From the NCBI GenBank assembly GCA_023136785.1, contig JAGLQP010000146.1:1-5664 (forward strand): a stretch of 5,664 nt of DNA. Reading direction: 5' to 3'. This document shows, piece by piece, positions 1 through 5,664 of this stretch (positions within the stretch are counted from its first letter, which is position 1; the number at the start of each line of letters is the position of its first letter). The stretch is from Spirochaetales bacterium. GTDB lineage: Bacteria; Spirochaetota; Spirochaetia; SZUA-6; DRHE01. The position numbers and the translations under genes are program-made. The notes below the pieces were generated by a model that had not been told where the DNA came from, did not search any database, and was given only the letters and a program-made list of their open reading frames with translations.

Positions 1-714
1 TTCCTCACCCATACCCATTGGGACCACATCATGGGATTTCCCTTCTTTATCCCCATCTTTGTCCCCAACACGGAGCTGAAGGTCTTCGGACCGGTTACCT
101 ACGAAGAGGACACTCTCGATAAGATTGTCGGGGGTATGCTTACCTATCGATACTGGCCGGTGCGTCTTACCGAACTGGCGGCTAAAATCGAATACTTCAA
201 TCTCAAGGAAGGGTCCCAGGATCTTGGCGGCGGTCTCTGGCTGACCACGAAGTATCTCAACCATCCGATCCTCGTTCTCGGCTATCGTTTCGAGTACCGC
301 GGCAAGGTGTTCTGTACCGCCTACGACACCGAGCCTTTCTGCAATGTGTTCGATGTCAGTCCCGATGATCCCAGCTACGACGAGGAAGCGGTCAAGGAAG
401 GTGCGATGGCCGCTCAGGAGGAAAACGACAAAGTAGTCAGTTTTTTCAAGGGAGCAGATATACTGATTCACGATAGTCAGTACACGCACAAAGAATATAT
501 TTCGTCCAAGCTCGGGTGGGGGCACTCCTCCTTCGAGCATTCGGTGAATGTAGCCCACAAGGCGGGGGTGAAGAAGCTGCTCCTGTTCCACCACGACCCG
601 GATCGAAGCGACGCGGAGCTCGAATTGATCGAGAAAAAGATACAGGCGGCTGCCGGCGGGAAGACCTCTATGGAGGTGATGATCGCCCGGGAAGGCATGA
701 CCGTTGAGGCTTGA
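1..714 (+). CDS. MBL-fold metallo-hydrolase, 5'-truncated by window edge
   Basis: The reading frame is open from base 1, so the real start lies upstream; 237 C-terminal residues are visible. The first visible residues are FLTHTHWDHIMG, the HxHxDH metal-binding signature of the metallo-beta-lactamase fold (visible residues H4, H6, D8, H9). Further likely ligands are H88 (LNHPILVLGYRF), the bridging aspartate D109 (TAYDTEP), and a histidine in LFHHDPDRSD near residues 197-198. WGHSSFEHSV near 173-182 is a typical C-terminal helix region of this group. The pattern LGYRFEYRGKVFCTAYDTEP resembles the RNase Z/PhnP-like branch (phosphodiesterases and related hydrolases) more than true beta-lactamases. 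It should be a cytosolic dinuclear-metal hydrolase; the substrate cannot be deduced. The missing N-terminus could hold the first beta strands only or an extra domain. The family call is firm and the exact function unknown. Confidence 0.9.
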   Translation, partial: FLTHTHWDHIMGFPFFIPIFVPNTELKVFGPVTYEEDTLDKIVGGMLTYRYWPVRLTELAAKIEYFNLKEGSQDLGGGLWLTTKYLNHPILVLGYRFEYRGKVFCTAYDTEPFCNVFDVSPDDPSYDEEAVKEGAMAAQEENDKVVSFFKGADILIHDSQYTHKEYISSKLGWGHSSFEHSVNVAHKAGVKKLLLFHHDPDRSDAELELIEKKIQAAAGGKTSMEVMIAREGMTVEA

Positions 715-739
715 TCAGAGATTTACATATTGCTATGAT
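711..739 (+). promoter_or_regulatory. Putative sigma70 extended -10 promoter for tRNA-Ala
   Basis: A -35-like TTGATC (711-716) is separated by 17 nt from TATGAT (734-739, five of six consensus bases). TGC lies directly before the -10, giving the extended -10 pattern TGnTATGAT. Transcription would start near 745-747, leaving a leader of about 60 nt before the tRNA. The bases after the -10 (TCCCGG) are GC-rich, as in stringently controlled stable-RNA promoters. The -35 overlaps the stop codon of the upstream hydrolase gene. This is inferred from consensus matching only. Confidence 0.6.
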
Positions 740-790
740 ATCCCGGTTCCCGAGGACAACGCAAACTGCGATGTTCTGGTGTGAAGGTTC

Positions 791-803
791 GGTTCTCGGA
801 ACC
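791..803 (+). other. Small hairpin in the tRNA 5' leader
   Basis: GGTTC (791-795) and GAACC (799-803) form a perfect 5-bp stem with a TCG loop, ending 2 nt before the mature tRNA. A competing pairing is possible between AGGTTC (785-790) and GAACCT (799-804), because GGTTC occurs twice in tandem. There is no U-tract, so it is not an intrinsic terminator. It may only help present the 5' leader to RNase P, or it may be incidental. Confidence 0.35.
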
Positions 804-805
804 TC

Positions 806-878
806 GGGGGATTAGCTCAGATGGTAGAGCGATAGGTTCGCAATCTATAGGTCAGGGGTTCAATTCCCCTATCCTCCA
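806..878 (+). tRNA. tRNA-Ala (anticodon CGC)
   Basis: A complete 73-nt cloverleaf is visible. The acceptor GGGGGAT (806-812) pairs with ATCCTCC (871-877) and contains G3:U70, the alanine identity element. The D stem is GCTC/GAGC with GG in the loop. The anticodon stem ATAGG/TCTAT encloses the loop TTCGCAA, with anticodon CGC at 839-841 reading codon GCG. The T arm AGGGG/CCCCT has the loop TTCAATT, and the discriminator is A878. The genome does not encode CCA (TTT follows), so the tail must be added by nucleotidyltransferase. A protein-coding start follows 13 nt later, so the tRNA and that gene are probably co-transcribed. Each stem pairs throughout apart from G:U pairs, so the call is secure. 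Confidence 0.96.
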
Positions 879-891
879 TTTTCAACCGCAA

Positions 892-2145
892 ATGCACTCC
901 AAGAGGCAGAGGCTTTTTCAACCGATCCTCCTCATTGTCCTTCTTGCCGCCTGTCAGACCCAGAGAGAAGCGGAGTTGGATGTACTGCCGGCACAGGAGT
1001 CCCCGGAAGTAAGCATGAGACCCCTGCCCGGGGAACCGGAAGTCTCCGGGGACAAAATTGGAGATATCAGCCTTCCCGTCTATCCTCAGACCGGGAAACA
1101 GTTCCGAAGGCCTGAGGAAGTAGTGGAACTGTATCTTCAGGAACTGAGCCTACGCCAGAAAATTGGCCAGCGTTTTCTCACCGGATTTTCGGGGAAAAGC
1201 TTTAGTAACTCCACGAAAAAACTCATCGAGGAAGGCTACATAGGGGGGGTCCTGCTGTCCCGGCACAATATACAAAACCGGGCGCAGGTAAGAGCCCTCG
1301 CCGAAGCCCTTCAAGAGACCGCTCGGGCTCAAAATCCTTCTATAGGACTGTTTATTGCCATAGATCAGGAGGGAGGCCGGGTGAATCGTCTGGATCTGGA
1401 TACCCTGACGCGCTTTCCCGCACCGTACTACTGGGGGGAGTATCAGGACCCCCACTATGTCGAGGCCGCCGCCTACATCATCAGCAGAGAGGCTCTCTCC
1501 TTGGGCTGCAACATCAATTTCGCACCGGTGCTGGATCTGTACAACACACCCGACGATAGTATCGTGGGCGACCGGTCCATGGGAGAAAATCCCGTTCTGG
1601 TCGGCGAGCGGGGGGTGTACTATCTGTACGGTGCACAGCGCGCCGGAATCGCCTCGGTGGTCAAGCATTTCCCCGGTCATGGCAGGACAACCGTAGATTC
1701 CCATCATGAGCTTCCCGTGGTCGATATCGATGAGAAGACTCTGCTCAACGAGGATCTCCTTCCCTTTCAAATCGCGATTCGACATGGGGTGGAGGCGGTC
1801 ATGACGGCCCATATCCTCTATCCTCAAATCGATCCTGATTTTCCGGCCACACTCTCGTCCACCCTCCTGCGCGGTCTGCTCCGCGAGCGGCTAAGGTTTA
1901 ATGGTGTGATTATCTCCGATGACATCGAAATGGGTGCGCTCCTCAGCCGCTACAGTCCGCAGGAGATTGTCAAACACAGTTTGAACGCGGGGGTGGATAT
2001 CATTCTTGAATATGGAACCCTGGATGTATTGCAACTGATCGAGGAAGTCCATACCATGGTGGAGAGTGGTGAGATTTCCCAGGAGATTATCGACGAGGGA
2101 GTTCGCCGTATATTGCTGCTGAAATGGAAGTATGGCTTGCTGTAG
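892..2145 (+). CDS. nagZ: GH3 beta-N-acetylhexosaminidase (NagZ-like) lipoprotein
   Basis: This encodes 417 residues. The product should cleave terminal beta-linked N-acetylglucosamine from peptidoglycan fragments. The N-terminus has basic residues (K4, R5, R7), a hydrophobic run, and the lipobox LAAC with C21 as the lipidated cysteine, so it is predicted to be exported and membrane-anchored. A linker of about 50 residues precedes the TIM barrel. GH3 landmarks are IDQEGGRVNRL (158-168), NINFAPVLDLY (208-218), GDRSMGENP (226-234), the NagZ loop KHFPGHGRTTVDSHHELP (258-275) with the D269/H271 acid-base dyad, and ISDDIEMG, where D343 is the likely nucleophile. The length fits a single-domain NagZ-type enzyme plus an export leader, without the second GH3 domain. 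ATG 892 was chosen because it gives a full lipoprotein signal; the frame is open further upstream, but only by reading through the tRNA. There is no clear Shine-Dalgarno sequence before it. Family is firm, substrate is inferred. Confidence 0.93.
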   Translation: MHSKRQRLFQPILLIVLLAACQTQREAELDVLPAQESPEVSMRPLPGEPEVSGDKIGDISLPVYPQTGKQFRRPEEVVELYLQELSLRQKIGQRFLTGFSGKSFSNSTKKLIEEGYIGGVLLSRHNIQNRAQVRALAEALQETARAQNPSIGLFIAIDQEGGRVNRLDLDTLTRFPAPYYWGEYQDPHYVEAAAYIISREALSLGCNINFAPVLDLYNTPDDSIVGDRSMGENPVLVGERGVYYLYGAQRAGIASVVKHFPGHGRTTVDSHHELPVVDIDEKTLLNEDLLPFQIAIRHGVEAVMTAHILYPQIDPDFPATLSSTLLRGLLRERLRFNGVIISDDIEMGALLSRYSPQEIVKHSLNAGVDIILEYGTLDVLQLIEEVHTMVESGEISQEIIDEGVRRILLLKWKYGLL

Positions 2146-2165
2146 AGGCTAGGCGAAGCGAGACT

Positions 2166-2789
2166 GTGAAAGACAAGAGCGTCCTGTTGATTGTGGATCT
2201 ACAGATCGATTTCTGTCCCGGCGGGAATCTGGCCGTACGGGAGGGAGACAGGATCGTTCCCCTTGTCAATCGGTTGGCCCGTGGCTTCGAGAGGATTGTC
2301 GCGACCCAGGACTGGCATCCCCAGGATCACGTTTCCTTTGCCTCCAATCATCCGGAAAAAAACCCCTTCGATACAGTCCAGACAGCAGAAGGCGAGCAGG
2401 TCTTGTGGCCCGATCACTGTGTTCCGGGTACCCGGGGCGCGGAGTTTCATCCCGACTTGGATACCTTGGCCTTCGATCTGATCATCCGTAAGGGATCGAA
2501 CCGAAATCTGGACTCCTACTCCGCTTTTTTCGAGAATGATCACGAAACGCCAACGGGATTGCACTTCTATCTGCAAGGTCTGGAACTGAAAAGTGTGTAT
2601 CTAGTGGGACTGGCCCTCGATGTTTGTGTTTATTATTCGGCCCTCGATGCCCTCAGGCTGGGTTTCGACGTGACGCTTGTCGAAGATTCCTGCCGAGGGA
2701 TCGATACCCCACCGGGAAGTTTGAAGGCGCGCCTCGAAGAGATGAAAAAGGCAGGGGTCCATATCCTGAAGACGGCGGATGTGAGTTGA
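2166..2789 (+). CDS. pncA: Nicotinamidase (PncA, isochorismatase-like hydrolase)
   Basis: This encodes 207 residues, a normal nicotinamidase length. The enzyme hydrolyses nicotinamide to nicotinate and ammonia in the cytosol. The catalytic triad is visible: D11 in IVDLQIDFCPGG, K109 in IIRKGSN, and C154 in GLALDVCVYYSALDA. Metal ligands fit D49 and H51 in ATQDWHPQDH and H84 in WPDHCVPGT; GAEFHPDL follows as in the family. GTG 2166 was chosen because VDLQxDF then falls about 10 residues from the N-terminus, as in known PncA proteins. An in-frame ATG at 2124 would add 14 unrelated residues and overlap the GH3 gene. The GTG has only a weak purine-rich stretch upstream (near 2151-2163). The gene starts 20 nt after the GH3 stop and ends 1 nt before pncB, the next enzyme of the pathway. 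Confidence 0.96.
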   Translation: MKDKSVLLIVDLQIDFCPGGNLAVREGDRIVPLVNRLARGFERIVATQDWHPQDHVSFASNHPEKNPFDTVQTAEGEQVLWPDHCVPGTRGAEFHPDLDTLAFDLIIRKGSNRNLDSYSAFFENDHETPTGLHFYLQGLELKSVYLVGLALDVCVYYSALDALRLGFDVTLVEDSCRGIDTPPGSLKARLEEMKKAGVHILKTADVS

Positions 2790-2790
2790 G

Positions 2791-4275
2791 ATGGAGAGTA
2801 AGTGTTTCTTGAACTGCGCGATGCTCACAGATTTCTACGAGCTGACCATGATGCAGGGGTACTTCCTCCAGGATCACAACCCCCAGGCTGTATTTGAGAT
2901 GTTCTTCCGAAGGGCTCCCTTTGACGGCGGTTTTTCCGTGTTTGCCGGCTTGGAGACCTTGCTGAAAAGCATCGCCGATTTTCGCTTCGATGCGGAGGAT
3001 CTGGACTATCTGTCCGCACAAAAAGTGTTCAGGAAGGAGTTTCTCGACTATCTGGCGGACTTTCAGTTTCGGGGTGAGATCCACGCCATGGACGAGGGGA
3101 CCCTGGTGTTCCCCAATGAACCCCTGATTCGCGTCCAGGCGCCGTTGATTGAAGCCCAGCTGCTGGAGAGTCTGCTGCTCAACATAGTCAATTTTCAGAC
3201 CCTGATCGCCACCAAGGCAGCTCGAATCTACCTGGCCTCCGAGGAGGGGGAAATCCTGGAGTTCGGGATGCGCCGGGCCCACGGTGTGAACGGCGCTCTG
3301 GGTGCCACTCGAGCCGCCTTCATCGGTGGGGCTTCAGGCACCTCCAACACCCTGGCGGGGAAGCTCTTCGATATTCCCGTGAAAGGGACCATGGCCCATT
3401 CTTGGATCATGAGCTTCGAATCGGAGCTCGCCGCCTTCGAGAAGTACGCCGAGGTGTATCCGGACGGCTGCATCCTTCTGATCGACACCTACGATACCTT
3501 GAAGAGCGGGCTGGAGAACGCGATAAAGATCGGCAAGAACCTGCAGGAAAAGGGGCACGACAGCTTCGGGGTCAGGCTTGACTCCGGGGACCTGGAGTAC
3601 TTGAGCAAACGGGTTCGGGAGCGTCTCGATCAAGCGGGCCTAAAAAACGCAAAGATCACCGCGTCCAACGAGTTGGACGAAGGGATCATCCATCAACTGA
3701 TTACCGAGAAGGCGCCGATCGATGTCTGGGGTGTCGGGACCCATCTGGTGACGGCCAAGAGCGATCCCGCCCTGACCGGTGTATACAAGCTGATGGCCAA
3801 GGAAGTGGATGAGAAGTTCGTCCCCACCATTAAGGTGTCAAACAATCCGGAAAAGATTTCCGACCCGGGCATCAAACAGGTCTACCGTTTCTACAACGGG
3901 GCCGGTTCTCCGATCGCCGATCTTATTGCACAAGAGGGGGAGAACCTGAAGGTCGGCCCGCCGTACCGCTTCTACCATCCCCGCTATCCCTACCGGTTTT
4001 TGGATGTTGCGGAGTATCAGCGCATAGAGCCTTTGTTGAGTCCCGTGATGAAAGACGGCAAGATCCTTGCCGATTTTCCCGACTTGAAAACCATCCAGAA
4101 ACGCACCAAGAACAACCTGCAAACCCTCGATGATACCTACAAACGTCTGATCAATCCTCATGTGTACAAGGTGTCCCTCTCCGAGAAACTCAAAGATCTG
4201 AAGTTCAGCATGATCGCCGAATACGAAAGGGAGATTCAAGAGAAAGCCTCCCGGAAAGGATCCGATTCCCGGTGA
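2791..4275 (+). CDS. pncB: Nicotinate phosphoribosyltransferase (NAPRTase)
   Basis: This encodes 494 residues. The enzyme joins nicotinate and PRPP, with ATP hydrolysis, to make nicotinate mononucleotide in the Preiss-Handler route to NAD. Recognisable blocks in order are MLTDFYELTMMQGYF (11-25), EFGMRRAHG (157-165), FIGGASGTSN (177-186), KGTMAHSWIMSFE (198-210) with H203 as the likely phosphorylated histidine, LIDTYDTL (230-237), VRLDSGDL (261-268), ITASNELDE (289-297) and WGVGTHLVTAKSDPALTGVY (313-332). The length matches the long form of bacterial NAPRTase. ATG 2791 lies 1 nt after the pncA stop, with GAGTTGAG just upstream, which fits translational coupling. ATG 2821 is a shorter alternative that would still keep the first conserved block. 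The stop codon overlaps the GTG of the dcd fragment. Confidence 0.97.
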   Translation: MESKCFLNCAMLTDFYELTMMQGYFLQDHNPQAVFEMFFRRAPFDGGFSVFAGLETLLKSIADFRFDAEDLDYLSAQKVFRKEFLDYLADFQFRGEIHAMDEGTLVFPNEPLIRVQAPLIEAQLLESLLLNIVNFQTLIATKAARIYLASEEGEILEFGMRRAHGVNGALGATRAAFIGGASGTSNTLAGKLFDIPVKGTMAHSWIMSFESELAAFEKYAEVYPDGCILLIDTYDTLKSGLENAIKIGKNLQEKGHDSFGVRLDSGDLEYLSKRVRERLDQAGLKNAKITASNELDEGIIHQLITEKAPIDVWGVGTHLVTAKSDPALTGVYKLMAKEVDEKFVPTIKVSNNPEKISDPGIKQVYRFYNGAGSPIADLIAQEGENLKVGPPYRFYHPRYPYRFLDVAEYQRIEPLLSPVMKDGKILADFPDLKTIQKRTKNNLQTLDDTYKRLINPHVYKVSLSEKLKDLKFSMIAEYEREIQEKASRKGSDSR

Positions 4276-4391
4276 TCGTCTCCGATCAGACCCTCAAGAA
4301 ACTCCTCTCGGAGGGCGCGATTGTCATCGAACCCCTCGACAATTACCAGATCCAGCCGTGGCCTTGGCGGTTGCCCGACCGACGGCCCTGA
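4272..4391 (+). pseudogene. dcd: Truncated dCTP deaminase (dcd) N-terminal fragment
   Basis: GTG 4272 overlaps the pncB stop in the arrangement GTGA, with a purine-rich AAAGGA at 4255-4260 as a possible ribosome binding site. The first 29 codons (4272-4358) read like the start of dCTP deaminase: IVSDQTLKKLLSEG, then IVIEPLDNYQIQP. In the family, the block after IQP is SSVDLRLG and then the dUTPase-like barrel. Here the frame instead gives WPWRLPDRRP and stops at 4391 after 39 residues, against roughly 170-200 residues in intact enzymes. All catalytic parts are missing, so it cannot be functional alone. It looks like a remnant cut at about 4358, where the upstream region of the next gene begins. 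A sequencing or assembly join at that point would look the same. Recognition is by motif from a short stretch. Confidence 0.7.
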
Positions 4392-4404
4392 TTCCCCAAA
4401 CACT

Positions 4405-5613
4405 ATGAACAGCACAACCATGCAAATTGGCAGCAGACAGATCGGCGATGGAAATCCCTGCTTCATCGTGGCCGAGGCGGGCACTGCCCACCAGGGAGAG
4501 CTGTCCCGAGCTTTTGAACTGATCGATGCGGCGGCGGAGGCCGGGGCCGACTGCGTCAAGTTCCAGGTCATCTTCGCCGACGAGATCGTGCACCTAAAAA
4601 CCGGCAGTATCGATCTCCCCGGCGGGAAGACCGCCATCTATGAGCGCTTTCGGGAGTTGGAACGGGATCTCCCCTTCTATGCAAAGCTCAAAGGTTATAC
4701 GAAAAAGCGGAGCCTGGAGTTTTTGTGCTCCGCCTTCGGCGTGAAGAGTGCCCGGCTGCTCCGCGAGCTCGCCGTCAAGGCCGTCAAGATCGCCTCTCCG
4801 GAGCTCAACCATTTTCCCTTGCTGCGGGAGCTGGCCGGCTACGGGTTGCCCCTGATCATCTCCACGGGGGTTTCCACCCTGGCCGACATCGAGCGCGCCC
4901 TGATCGCCGCAGGCACCCAGACTGTGTTGCTTCACTGCATCACGGCCTATCCCGCTCCGGAAGAGGAGTACAACCTGCGGGTCATTCCCAACCTTCAAGC
5001 GGTCTTCGGTCGCCCCGTAGGTGTTTCCGATCACTCCCGGGATCCCCTGTTGGTGCCGGGGCTGGCGGTGATGTCGGGCGCTTGCACCGTGGAGAAACAC
5101 CTCGCCCTGTCGAGGAAGGATGGCGGCCTGGACGACCCGATCGCTTTAGACCCGGACGCCTTTGCCCGCATGGTCGAGGGGATCCGCCGGATCGAGGGAA
5201 TGCGCTTGGAAGAAGCGCGATCCTGGCTCGAGGGTGAGTACGGGCAGGAACGGGTCGAATCCGTTCTCGGAGACGGGATCAAGCGACTGGCACCTTCCGA
5301 AGAGAAGTACTACCTGACCACCAACCGCAGCCTTCACGCCCTCACCGAGATCCGGGCCGGTCAGCCCATCCGGACCGACCAGATATGCATTGTGCGCAGT
5401 GAAAGCAACCTCCGTCCCGGACTGGGGCCGGAGTACCTTGAGCTGGTTGTGGGCCGGACTGCCCAGCGAACGATTCCTGCGGGCGAGGGGATCACCTGGG
5501 AGGACCTCCTGCCTCCTGTTTCTGCGAACGCCGCCAGGTCCGAGGACTCAGGCCAGTCCGAGCCCGACCCGAGTTCCGACCCGAGTTCCGACCCCACAAG
5601 TTCCGCGTATTGA
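4405..5613 (+). CDS. neuB: NeuB/SpsE-family N-acetylneuraminate synthase-like protein with SAF domain
   Basis: This encodes 402 residues from ATG 4405; ATG 4420 (397 residues) fits about as well, and neither has a Shine-Dalgarno sequence. The family condenses phosphoenolpyruvate with N-acetylmannosamine or a related amino sugar to form nonulosonic acids. The TIM barrel shows VAEAGTAHQGE (22-32), GADCVKFQ (47-54), VKIASPELNHFPLL (127-140), IISTGVSTLADIERAL (151-166), LLHCITAYPAP (175-185), GVSDHSRDP (206-214) and VEKHLALSRKDGG (229-241). H210 and H232 match the two metal-binding histidines of NeuB. A C-terminal SAF (antifreeze-like) domain covers about 303-369 (NRSLHALTEIRAGQPI, then VVGRTAQRTIPAGEGITWEDL). 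Residues 370-402 form a low-complexity tail rich in S, D and P. The usual GPDH-like block reads GLDDPIAL. The gene is GC-richer than its left neighbours. The exact sugar product (NeuB, LegI, PseI or SpsE type) cannot be assigned. Confidence 0.88.
   Translation: MNSTTMQIGSRQIGDGNPCFIVAEAGTAHQGELSRAFELIDAAAEAGADCVKFQVIFADEIVHLKTGSIDLPGGKTAIYERFRELERDLPFYAKLKGYTKKRSLEFLCSAFGVKSARLLRELAVKAVKIASPELNHFPLLRELAGYGLPLIISTGVSTLADIERALIAAGTQTVLLHCITAYPAPEEEYNLRVIPNLQAVFGRPVGVSDHSRDPLLVPGLAVMSGACTVEKHLALSRKDGGLDDPIALDPDAFARMVEGIRRIEGMRLEEARSWLEGEYGQERVESVLGDGIKRLAPSEEKYYLTTNRSLHALTEIRAGQPIRTDQICIVRSESNLRPGLGPEYLELVVGRTAQRTIPAGEGITWEDLLPPVSANAARSEDSGQSEPDPSSDPSSDPTSSAY
5565..5603 (+). repeat. 12-bp tandem repeat in the neuB-like 3' end
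   Basis: CGACCCGAGTTC occurs twice without mismatch (5565-5576 and 5577-5588). A third, diverged 15-bp unit (CGACCCCACAAGTTC, 5589-5603) follows. The unit length is a multiple of three, so copy-number change would add or remove residues of the PSSD repeat in the protein tail without shifting frame. Confidence 0.85.
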
Positions 5614-5629
5614 GCTGGACTACAATCCC

Positions 5630-5664
5630 ATGAGCGAGGAACTCCTCCAGCTGGTCGATCGCCG
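5630..5664 (+). CDS. Possible start of a downstream gene, cut by window edge
   Basis: ATG 5630 opens a frame that runs to the window end and begins MSEELLQLVDR. It lies 16 nt after the neuB-like stop, on the same strand. No convincing ribosome binding site is seen. The same frame is also open upstream through the end of the neuB-like gene, reading IELDYNP just before the ATG, so the true start is uncertain. Too little is visible to name a family. Confidence 0.35.
   Translation, partial: MSEELLQLVDR

Noticed and set aside
781..891. N-terminal extension of the GH3 gene from GTG 781, giving ISSDGRAIGSQS and following residues
   Set aside because: These codons are the translated tRNA-Ala gene and its leader, a common annotation artefact. 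ATG 892 gives a complete lipoprotein signal peptide.
1150..1827. Long minus-strand open frame of 225 codons opposite the GH3 gene
   Set aside because: It lies wholly within a well-supported GH3 gene and shows no recognisable motif. The same holds for the other antisense frames opposite pncA, pncB and the neuB-like gene.
2124..2165. Earlier ATG for pncA at 2124
   Set aside because: It would overlap the GH3 gene by 22 bp and add residues not found in nicotinamidases. GTG 2166 places the catalytic aspartate at the usual distance from the N-terminus.
4321..4349. Possible promoter TTGTCA (4321) with TACCAG (4344) ahead of the neuB-like gene
   Set aside because: The -10 match is poor (three of six bases) and the -35 lies within the dcd codons, so it is not better than chance.
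4321..4404. N-terminal extension of the neuB-like gene from TTG 4321
   Set aside because: The added 28 residues overlap the recognisable dcd codons in another frame and have no NeuB character. The family's first conserved strand starts shortly after ATG 4405 or 4420.
1..5664. CRISPR array, insertion sequence, attachment site or intrinsic terminator
   Set aside because: No regularly spaced repeats, transposase or integrase motifs, or GC-rich hairpin followed by a T-tract were seen. The 12-bp repeats at 5565 are contiguous and in-frame coding sequence.

Overview
This is a bacterial window in which every supported gene lies on the + strand, packed with very little intergenic space. GC content looks moderately high. 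The genome carries an alanine tRNA without an encoded CCA tail, a lipobox-type lipoprotein, and GTG as well as ATG starts. The lineage cannot be fixed from sequence alone. The style of the exported GH3 lipoprotein and the NAPRTase, together with the moderate-to-high GC, would fit a spirochaete or a similar diderm, but this is a tentative impression.

Layout. Positions 1-714 hold the C-terminal part of a metallo-beta-lactamase-fold hydrolase whose 5' end lies outside the window. A short gap follows with a good sigma70-type extended -10 promoter (711-739) that should drive tRNA-Ala(CGC) at 806-878. Only 13 nt after the tRNA, at 892, a GH3 beta-N-acetylhexosaminidase (NagZ type) begins with a lipoprotein signal peptide. 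It is followed, 20 nt and then 1 nt apart, by nicotinamidase (pncA, 2166-2789) and nicotinate phosphoribosyltransferase (pncB, 2791-4275). Overlapping the pncB stop codon is the start of a dCTP deaminase gene (dcd). It keeps only about 29 recognisable residues and then runs into unrelated sequence and a stop at 4391. A NeuB/SpsE-family sialic-acid-synthase-like gene (4405-5613) sits directly after this broken dcd. The last bases may begin one further gene.

How the genes work together. pncA and pncB encode consecutive steps, nicotinamide to nicotinate to nicotinate mononucleotide, and form an NAD salvage unit that is probably translationally coupled. The GH3 lipoprotein would trim N-acetylglucosamine from peptidoglycan fragments outside the cytoplasm. 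It shares the transcription unit but has no obvious biochemical link to NAD salvage. The NeuB-like enzyme would condense phosphoenolpyruvate with an amino sugar to make a nonulosonic acid for surface or flagellar glycans. It lies in visibly GC-richer sequence, next to a gene break.

No clear new system was found. The points most worth a second look are the truncated dcd with a foreign-looking neuB-like gene at its break, the tRNA placed 13 nt before a lipoprotein gene that lacks a Shine-Dalgarno sequence, and the unusual motif and repeat-bearing tail of the NeuB-like protein.
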